In this document: one piece after another, positions 58,426-64,000 of the stretch
How positions within the stretch are numbered: position 1 is the first letter of the stretch
Layout of the letters: each line of letters begins with the position of its first letter
DNA from: Kibdelosporangium philippinense
GTDB taxonomy: Bacteria; Actinomycetota; Actinomycetes; Mycobacteriales; Pseudonocardiaceae
Direction of reading: 5' to 3'
DNA: 64,000 bases
Assembly: GCF_021390435.2 (NCBI RefSeq)
Contig: NZ_JAJVCN010000006.1
Span: 34,500-98,499 of the forward strand
Notes under the pieces: generated by a model
Told to the model about the DNA's origin: nothing
Seen by the model: the letters and a program-made list of their open reading frames with translations, nothing else
The model's database searches: none
Made by a program: the position numbers and the translations under genes

Positions 58426-60794
58426 GTCAGACAATCGAGACCGTTGGTGCACTGTTCGATCTAGACAGACACGGACATCGACTCGCCGTCGTGACACCGG
58501 ACGGCACTGAATTGTCCTATCGCGACCTGGCCGACCGAGTGTCCGAAGTGGTCGACGAACTTGGCCCGGATCGGCGACTTCTTTACGTCACAGCGAAGAA
58601 CGACCTCGATTCCCTGGTGACCTATTTGGCCGGTTTGCAAGGTGGTCACGTAGTCCTGCTGGCAGCGGATGACAGCCTGCGGACGGTGTACGACCCGGAG
58701 ATGGTTCACGACCTGCACCCGGATCTCGCGTTGCTGCTGTCCACATCGGGATCGACCGGTTCGCCGAAGCTGGTCCGGCTTTCCATGGCGAACCTGCGGG
58801 CGAACGCCGAAAGCATCGCCAAGTACCTCGACATCAGGGACACTGACCGGGCATCCGCGACGTTGCCGATGCACTACTGCTACGGCCTGTCGGTGATCAA
58901 CAGCAATCTGTTGTCTGGCGCCGGTTTGCTACTGAGTCACAAGTCCGTCGTGGACAGTGAATTTTGGACGGAGTTCCACCGGCACGGCGGCACGAGCCTG
59001 CACGGCGTCCCGTACACGTTCGAGCTGCTGGATGAACTCGGGTTCGACCAGATGGACTTACCCAGCCTGCGGTACATCACTCAGGCGGGCGGCAGGCTCG
59101 AGCCGGCTGAAGTCCGGCGTTACGCCAACCTCGGCAAGCAACGCGGATGGCGATTTTTCGTCATGTACGGCCAGACCGAAGCCACGGCACGGATGGCGTA
59201 CCTACCGCCTGAACTGGCCGTCGAGAACTCGGCGGCCGTCGGTGTGCCGATCCCGGGTGGATCGTTCGACCTTGCAGAGGATGGCGAACTGATCTACCGC
59301 GGCCCCAACGTGATGCTCGGATATGCCGAGAACCCGGCGGATCTGGCATTGGGACGGACCGTCGACGCGTTGCCGACCGGCGACATCGCCCGCCGTGACG
59401 AGACAGGACTGTACGAGATCGTCGGCCGGAAAAGCCGGTTCGCCAAGATGTTCGGACTGCGGATCGACCTGCGGAACATCGAAAAACTACTGGCCGACAA
59501 CGGATTCCAAGCCGCTGGCACGGCCTCCGGCGATTCACTGGCTATCGCCATAATCGAAGAAGACAGTGAGCGCGCGCACGAAATTGTCCACGCTCGAACG
59601 GGTCTGCCACCGAGCAGTATCCAGGTGGTCCAAGTGGAGCGATTTCCCAGGTTGCCCAACGGAAAGATCGACTATCAGGCAATCGGTGGCATGGCGACGG
59701 ATCGGTCGGTCAGAGAACGGACCGTACGCGAGGCGTTCGCCCGAGTTCTCGGTCGCCGCGATATCGCCGACGATGCCTCATTCGTGAGCCTCGGCGGCGA
59801 TTCACTGTCGCACGTGAGAATGTCAATCGAGCTGGAACGCGTCCTCGGCCGGGCGCCGCACGGCTGGCACACCATGCCGGTCAAAAGGCTGGAAACGCTA
59901 CGCCAAGGACGTCATGTCGGAGGCACGGTCGAGACCGACATCCTGTTGCGCGCCTTGGCAATCATCCTGATCGTCGGCACGCATGTCGGGCTGTTCGCCA
60001 TCATGGGCGGTGCGCACGTTCTGCTGGTGATCGCGGGCTGGAGTTTCGCCAGATTCACCCTGTCACACGATCGCCCGAGCGGCACGCTTCTGCGCAGTGC
60101 GACCAGGATCGCGGTGCCGTCGATGCTGTGGATCACCTACCGGCTGTTCGTGTCGGACAATGTCACGCTGGCGAATGTGTTCCTGGTCAACAACTATCTG
60201 GCCGTCGGATCGCAGGTGTACTGGTTCGTCGAAGTCCTGGTGCAGACGCTGCTTTTGCTCGCGATTGTTTTCGCGATCCCGGGCGTCGCGCAGTTCGAAC
60301 GGCGGCACAGATTCGGCTTCGCGGCCACCGGACTGTGCGCGGCGCTTGGTCTGCTTGTTCTGCTGGAGTCCAACAGGCTCTTTCCCGAATGGGGATTCAC
60401 CACGCACGGCGTGTTGTGGTTCTTCATGCTCGGCTGGCTCGCGCAACGCGCGACCACAGGTGTCCGGAAAGGCGTCGTGCTTGGCGTGAGCCTGTTGCTG
60501 ATTCCGGATTTCCTTGTCGATCCGGTTCGCGCGATCGTCGTGATCGGCGGCGTGCTCACGTTGCTGGTCGTACAACGGTTGACGGTCCCGAAACTGTTGG
60601 CACGACTGGTTGCCGTGCTCGCGGGCGCGTCGCTGTACGTCTACCTCACGCATTACGCGGTCTATCTGACTCTGTTGCCGTTCCTGCCGCCTTTTCCCGT
60701 TGTCGTGATCACGCTCGCGGTCGGGATCGTCGCTTGGCGTATTGCCGAGTGGGTCCGATGTGGATGGCGGAGGTCCGGTGCTTACACTTCCTGA
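58422..60794 (+). CDS. Single-chain adenylation - carrier - membrane acyltransferase protein
   Basis: 790 residues. An ANL adenylation domain (residues ~1-420) carries LLLSTSGSTGSPKLVRLS (A3, near 106), MYGQTEAT (A5, near 248), TGDIARRD (A7), GRKSRFAKMFGLRIDL (A8) and LPNGKIDY with the catalytic Lys (A10, near 411). A carrier domain (~430-500) has the phosphopantetheine Ser in FVSLGGDSLSHVRM (near 459). Residues ~505-785 hold about nine membrane segments, starting LLRALAIILIVGTHVGLF, the R...H motif of acyltransferase-3 proteins. The order matches DltA-DltC plus a membrane transferase in one chain. It sits in the iron operon by ATGA overlap. Substrate and acceptor are unknown. Confidence 0.88.
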   Translation: MSQTIETVGALFDLDRHGHRLAVVTPDGTELSYRDLADRVSEVVDELGPDRRLLYVTAKNDLDSLVTYLAGLQGGHVVLLAADDSLRTVYDPEMVHDLHPDLALLLSTSGSTGSPKLVRLSMANLRANAESIAKYLDIRDTDRASATLPMHYCYGLSVINSNLLSGAGLLLSHKSVVDSEFWTEFHRHGGTSLHGVPYTFELLDELGFDQMDLPSLRYITQAGGRLEPAEVRRYANLGKQRGWRFFVMYGQTEATARMAYLPPELAVENSAAVGVPIPGGSFDLAEDGELIYRGPNVMLGYAENPADLALGRTVDALPTGDIARRDETGLYEIVGRKSRFAKMFGLRIDLRNIEKLLADNGFQAAGTASGDSLAIAIIEEDSERAHEIVHARTGLPPSSIQVVQVERFPRLPNGKIDYQAIGGMATDRSVRERTVREAFARVLGRRDIADDASFVSLGGDSLSHVRMSIELERVLGRAPHGWHTMPVKRLETLRQGRHVGGTVETDILLRALAIILIVGTHVGLFAIMGGAHVLLVIAGWSFARFTLSHDRPSGTLLRSATRIAVPSMLWITYRLFVSDNVTLANVFLVNNYLAVGSQVYWFVEVLVQTLLLLAIVFAIPGVAQFERRHRFGFAATGLCAALGLLVLLESNRLFPEWGFTTHGVLWFFMLGWLAQRATTGVRKGVVLGVSLLLIPDFLVDPVRAIVVIGGVLTLLVVQRLTVPKLLARLVAVLAGASLYVYLTHYAVYLTLLPFLPPFPVVVITLAVGIVAWRIAEWVRCGWRRSGAYTS

Positions 60795-60798
60795 GGAC

Positions 60799-60817
60799 TT
60801 AGGCTTGGCTTACCTGA
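60799..60817. promoter_or_regulatory. IdeR/DmdR-like iron box 2
   Basis: TTAGGCTTGGCTTACCTGA matches the iron-box consensus at about 15 of 19 positions, with both TTAGG and ACCT ends intact. It lies 5 bp after the acyltransferase stop and 10 bp before the FecCD-type permease gene, indicating a second iron-repressed promoter. Confidence 0.78.
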
Positions 60818-60827
60818 TTTCAGTGAG

Positions 60828-61832
60828 GTGGCGGTGGGTGGACGGCGGCGGGTGCTGGTGCTTGTCGGCGCCAGTGTGCTGGCGATACTGGCGATTTTCG
60901 CCAGCCTTGCCGTCGGCAGTCTCGGCATCCCGCTCGGCGAGGTGTGGCGGGCCCTGGTCAGCCCGGACGGCTCGGCCAACAGCCTGATCGTCCAGACCCA
61001 GCGCATCCCGCGAACCGTGCTCGGCGTGGCTGCCGGGGTCGCGCTGGCGGTCGCGGGCCTGCTCATGCAGAGCCTGACCCGCAACCCGCTCGCCGATCCG
61101 CGGATCATGGGCGTGAGCTCGGGGGCGTCACTCGGTGTGGTGATCGCGATCTTCGTGTTCGGGGTCGACGCGCTGCCCGGGTTTGTCTGGTTCGGCATCT
61201 TCGGGGCCTTCGCGACCGGCTTGCTCGTGTTCAGCGTCGCCGCCAGGACCCGCACCGGATCGAGCCCGGTCACGCTCGCGCTGGTCGGCGCCGCGATCGA
61301 CGCGTCATTCAGCGCGGTGGTGATCGCGATCCTCACGCTGGACGCGCAGACGTTCGAGCAGTACCGCTACTGGGTGATTGGGTCGTTGACTGGGCGGCCC
61401 GCAGAGGTTTCGTTCACCGTCCTGCCGTTCATCCTGGTCGGCCTGCTGCTCGCGCTGATCTCGGCACGCGGCCTCGACGCGCTCGCGCTGGGTGAGGACG
61501 TCGCGGTTGGCCTGGGTCAGCGCGTCGCGGTGACTCGGTTCGCGGCGGGTGCTGGGTCGGTGCTGCTGACGGGCGCGGCGGTGGCCGCGGCGGGGCCGAT
61601 CGGGTTCGTCGGGCTGGCCGTGCCGCATTTCGCTCGTAACCTCGTCGGCAACGATCACCGGTGGATGCTCGCGGTCTCTGTGCCGCTGGGCGTGGCGTTC
61701 CTGCTGGGTGCGGACGTGATCGGCCGCGTGATCGTGTTGCCGGACGAGATCCGCGCGGGCGTGATCACGGCCGTGCTCGGCGCGCCGATCCTGCTGTTCC
61801 TGGTCCGTCGGCCTCGGTTGGTGACGGCGTGA
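60828..61832 (+). CDS. Siderophore ABC transporter permease (FecCD type), subunit 1
   Basis: 334 residues from GTG 60828. About nine to ten membrane segments are visible. The family blocks are RIPRTVLGVAAGVALAVAGLLMQ, TRNPLADPRIMGVSSGASLG and AGPIGFVGLAVPHFARNLVGND (the coupling-helix region for the ATPase). It forms the channel of a BtuC/FecCD-type ferric-siderophore importer. The stop overlaps the next permease start by 3 bp. No matching ATPase gene is visible in the window; it may lie elsewhere. Confidence 0.94.
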   Translation: MAVGGRRRVLVLVGASVLAILAIFASLAVGSLGIPLGEVWRALVSPDGSANSLIVQTQRIPRTVLGVAAGVALAVAGLLMQSLTRNPLADPRIMGVSSGASLGVVIAIFVFGVDALPGFVWFGIFGAFATGLLVFSVAARTRTGSSPVTLALVGAAIDASFSAVVIAILTLDAQTFEQYRYWVIGSLTGRPAEVSFTVLPFILVGLLLALISARGLDALALGEDVAVGLGQRVAVTRFAAGAGSVLLTGAAVAAAGPIGFVGLAVPHFARNLVGNDHRWMLAVSVPLGVAFLLGADVIGRVIVLPDEIRAGVITAVLGAPILLFLVRRPRLVTA

Positions 61833-62833
61833 CGCGGCTCGTTGTGCGGCCCGCTCCGGCCGTCTCGTTCACGCTTCACCGGCGCGGTGTCATCACAGGT
61901 GTCGCGCTTGTTGCCGCTCTCGTTGTCGCTGTGCTCGCGTCGCTGAGCATCGGTTCGACGTTCGTCGAGCCTGGTGATGTCGTGCGCGCGCTGTTCGACA
62001 TCCCGACGTGGGCCGAGAAGGTCGTCGAGTTGCGCACGCCACGGATCGTGCTCGCGATGGTCATCGGCGCCGCGTTGGGACTGGCCGGTGCGTTGCTGCA
62101 GGGCGTCAGCCGTAACCCGCTGGCCAGCCCGGACGTCATCGGTATCTCTCAGGGCGCGGGTCTGATGGCCACGATCGTGATCGTGGCGGGCGCGCCGATC
62201 GCCGTCTTGCCGCCGTTGGCGCTGCTGGGCGGTCTGGGTGCCGCCGCGATCGTGCTGCTGTTCGGTTCCGTACGCGCGAACCGCTTTGTGCTGGCCGGAA
62301 TCGCGGTCGCGGTCGCGTTGAAGGCGTTGACCGAGGTCGTGATCATCGGCGCGGCCCCGGTTGACGGGCAACGCGCACAGGTCTGGCTCGTCGGGACGCT
62401 CGCGGGTTGGGGCTACGACGAAGCGTTGGTCGTCGCGCTCGTCATTCTTGTATTGACGCCAGTGCTGTTCTGGGCCGGTCGTGCGTTGGACACATCAGCG
62501 TTGTCAGATGACGTCGCGCTCGCGATCGGCGTGCGGGTTGGCCCTCGTCGCCTGGTCATGGCGCTGTCGGGGGTTGTGCTCGCGGCCGTGGCGACATCGC
62601 AGGTCGGGTCCGTGGACTTCGTCGCCCTCGCCGCGCCACAAATCGCGCGCAGGCTCGCCAAGGCCGAACGTCCACCGTTGTTTTGCGCCGCACTGACCGG
62701 CGCGTTGCTGACGGTCATCGCCGACACCGCCGCGCGGACCGTATTCGCTCCCACCCAACTTCCAGTCGGTGTGCTGACCGCCGCGTTCGGCGGCGTGTAC
62801 CTCGTCTGGTTGCTAGTGCGCCGCAAGCGCTGA
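61829..62833 (+). CDS. Siderophore ABC transporter permease (FecCD type), subunit 2
   Basis: 334 residues. GTG 61829 overlaps the previous TGA (GTGA). It contains LRTPRIVLAMVIGAALGLAGALLQ, SRNPLASPDVIGISQGAGLMA and GSVDFVALAAPQIARRLAKAE, matching the blocks of subunit 1. In the last block, GPIGFVGL is replaced by GSVDFVAL, as often seen in the second subunit of heterodimeric actinobacterial importers. Partner of the preceding permease. Confidence 0.94.
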   Translation: MTRLVVRPAPAVSFTLHRRGVITGVALVAALVVAVLASLSIGSTFVEPGDVVRALFDIPTWAEKVVELRTPRIVLAMVIGAALGLAGALLQGVSRNPLASPDVIGISQGAGLMATIVIVAGAPIAVLPPLALLGGLGAAAIVLLFGSVRANRFVLAGIAVAVALKALTEVVIIGAAPVDGQRAQVWLVGTLAGWGYDEALVVALVILVLTPVLFWAGRALDTSALSDDVALAIGVRVGPRRLVMALSGVVLAAVATSQVGSVDFVALAAPQIARRLAKAERPPLFCAALTGALLTVIADTAARTVFAPTQLPVGVLTAAFGGVYLVWLLVRRKR

Positions 62834-62849
62834 AGGAAAGGAACACCCC

Positions 62850-63776
62850 ATGCGGAAGATCGCGACGCTGCTCGCCGCCGCGTTCGTGCTGAGCGCGTGC
62901 GGGACGGGCACGACGCCGCCAGGCGGCGCGCCCGCTGCAGAATCCGGCCAGACCCGGACGATCAAGCACGCCATGGGCGAGACCCAGGTGCCTGCGTCGC
63001 CGCAGCGTGTGGTCGTGCTCGACACCGACAAGCTCGACAGCATGTTCAGCCTCGGCATGACACCGGTCGGTGCGGCACAGGCCGCGCAGAACGCGACGAT
63101 CCCGAAGTACCTCGGCGCGGGTTTCCAGTCGGTCAAGCCGGTCGGCACCCTGCAGGAACCGGACCTCGACGCGATCAGGGCGCTGAAGCCGGACCTGATC
63201 CTCGGCTCGAAGTTCCGCCAGGAGAAGTTCTACGACGAGCTCGCCACGATCGCCCCGACGGTGTTCACTGACCGCGTCGGTATCACCTGGAAAGAGAACT
63301 TCCTGCTCGACGCGGACGCGTTGAACAAGAAGACCGAGGCACAGGCGTTGCTGGACAAGTACACCCAGCGCGCCGCCGGGCTGAAGCGCACAACGCAGAA
63401 GGTCTCGATCGTGCGTTTCCGGCCGGACGAGATCCGGGTCTACGGGCCGGAATCGTTCTGCGGCATCGTGTTGAAGGACGCCGGAGTGCCAAGGACCCAG
63501 CGCCAGGAGCTGGCTGACAAGTCCGACAAGCGTTTCGACGCGGTGTCGCCCGAGCGGATCCAGGAAGTCGACGGCGACGTCATCTTCGTCTCGGCCTTCG
63601 GTGAAAAAGCCGCGCAGAAGCAGGCAGAAACGACCGCCGGTCCACTGTGGAAGACGCTGTCCGCGGTGGCCGCGGGCCGGGTGTACGTGGTCGACGACGA
63701 GGTCTGGATGACCGGCATCGGCGTGGCCTCGGCAAACAAGATCCTCGACGACCTCGAGAAGCACCTGACGGCCTAA
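62850..63776 (+). CDS. Iron-siderophore-binding lipoprotein (FecB/FepB type)
   Basis: 308 residues. The signal LLAAAFVLSAC is a lipobox. The class III binding-protein fold is shown by ASPQRVVVLDTDKLDSMFSLGM, PDLDAIRALKPDLILGSKFRQ and AAGRVYVVDDEVWM. It binds ferric siderophore and delivers it to the two permeases. It is the last gene of the operon, 16 bp after the second permease with AAGGAAAGG upstream. A strong hairpin follows. Confidence 0.94.
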   Translation: MRKIATLLAAAFVLSACGTGTTPPGGAPAAESGQTRTIKHAMGETQVPASPQRVVVLDTDKLDSMFSLGMTPVGAAQAAQNATIPKYLGAGFQSVKPVGTLQEPDLDAIRALKPDLILGSKFRQEKFYDELATIAPTVFTDRVGITWKENFLLDADALNKKTEAQALLDKYTQRAAGLKRTTQKVSIVRFRPDEIRVYGPESFCGIVLKDAGVPRTQRQELADKSDKRFDAVSPERIQEVDGDVIFVSAFGEKAAQKQAETTAGPLWKTLSAVAAGRVYVVDDEVWMTGIGVASANKILDDLEKHLTA

Positions 63777-63785
63777 CCCCACCGG

Positions 63786-63829
63786 CGTGTCCACCTTTGC
63801 TGCACGAGGAAATACACGTTCCGGAACAC
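63786..63829 (+). repeat. 22-bp repeat, two degenerate forward units
   Basis: Units at 63786 (GTGTCCACC kept) and 63808. The second, with ACACGTTCCGGAACAC, resembles the second unit of the array at 13983 (ACGTTCCGACACA), so unit order is partly shared between loci. Confidence 0.7.
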
Positions 63830-63868
63830 TGAAATGCCCGGTGGACGAGGCCACTGGGCATTTCAGTG
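63827..63868. terminator. Strong hairpin at the centre of the third repeat locus
   Basis: CACTGAAATGCCC (63827-63839) pairs exactly with 63856-63868, and the stem continues inward through GGTGG/CCACT with one wobble to an ACGAGG loop: about 18 bp. It lies 50 bp after the FecB-type stop and should end the iron operon. It is also the core between forward and inverted 22-bp units. Confidence 0.75.
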
Positions 63869-64000
63869 TCCGCAACGGTGGACACGGTGTGCTGGAACGG
63901 TGGACACGGTGTGCTGGAACGGTGGACACGGTGTGCTGGAACGGTGGACACGGTGTGCTGGAACGGTGGACACGGTGTGCTGGAACGGTGGACACGGTGT
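63866..64000 (-). repeat. 22-bp tandem repeat array, inverted orientation, five near-perfect units, running off the window
   Basis: After one variant 21-nt unit at 63866-63886, identical units begin at 63887, 63909, 63931, 63953 and 63975, each GTGTGCTGGAACGGTGGACA plus CG. The array continues beyond position 64000. Identity between units contrasts with the decayed units at the other two loci, so this array is recently expanded or homogenised. Confidence 0.9.

Noticed and set aside
58422..60794. The adenylating protein as part of a complete non-ribosomal siderophore cluster
   Set aside because: No condensation or thioesterase domains or tailoring genes are in the window; a single A-carrier-membrane protein cannot assemble a peptide alone.
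63580..63995. Long minus-strand ORFs through the 22-bp repeats (His-Arg/Ser-Thr-Pro-rich reads)
   Set aside because: They exist because 22-bp units lack stops in some frames; the composition is repetitive and no start or family support exists.
63866..64000. The 22-bp array as a CRISPR array
   Set aside because: Units are directly adjacent with no variable spacers, and no cas genes are present.

Overview
The window is high-GC chromosomal DNA of an actinomycete, most likely a member of the Pseudonocardiaceae. That is an inference from the GC-rich codon use, many GTG starts, LAL/AfsR-type giant regulators, DUF1707 and DUF3558-like proteins, and IdeR/DmdR-type iron boxes. No rRNA, tRNA, CRISPR array or phage module was recognised. 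Most genes are short operons of 1-4 genes with ATGA or TAATG overlaps.

Layout. 0-8.9 kb: two GyrI-type ligand-binding genes (one fused to a frameshifted MerR regulator), an SGNH hydrolase, a VWA/solute-binding protein, a glycosylase-annotated gene with two CNNM/CorC-like membrane proteins, and a divergent cupin/MarR pair with two operator dyads. 9.0-14.0 kb: a four-gene envelope cassette (HxH secreted protein, two YtkA-like proteins, a polytopic membrane protein) whose last gene is cut by an ISL3-family element; the 44-bp inverted repeats and 5-bp target duplication can be read exactly. 14.0-17.1 kb: a 22-bp repeat array, a DUF1707 protein and an orphan molybdopterin oxidoreductase. 17.1-23.1 kb: tandem LuxR/LAL regulators, then a DUF664 gene truncated by a second 22-bp array. 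23.1-34.5 kb: SDRs, an ECF sigma factor divergent from an SMI1 and D-aminoacylase pair, a TetR/MFS pair, GtrA, a triple-repeat lipoprotein and a secreted FnIII glycosidase-like protein. 34.6-44.5 kb: cyclase and TPP enzyme, PaaX, a decaying catabolic operon (SDR, amidohydrolase, MaoC, AMP-ligase), methyltransferase and TetR, and an alpha/beta-hydrolase fused to LuxR. 44.5-54.5 kb: a BTAD protein, a large AAA ATPase, a peptidase, CcdA and TlpA, a spermidine-synthase-like protein and an L,D-transpeptidase. 54.8-63.8 kb: an iron-acquisition locus with two IdeR-like boxes, containing an FbpABC-type Fe(III) transporter, a single-chain adenylation-carrier-acyltransferase membrane protein, and a FecBCD-type siderophore importer. 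The window ends inside a third 22-bp array.

Two intergenic repeat families recur. One is a 46-48 bp palindrome with CTCGTGAGTGGTTA arms at four gene ends. The other is a 22-bp unit in strict register at three places, in two of them as arrays facing each other across a core. Six single-base frameshifts and two TGG-to-TGA changes also occur; they are either pseudogene decay or sequencing error, and the reader should treat the affected genes accordingly.
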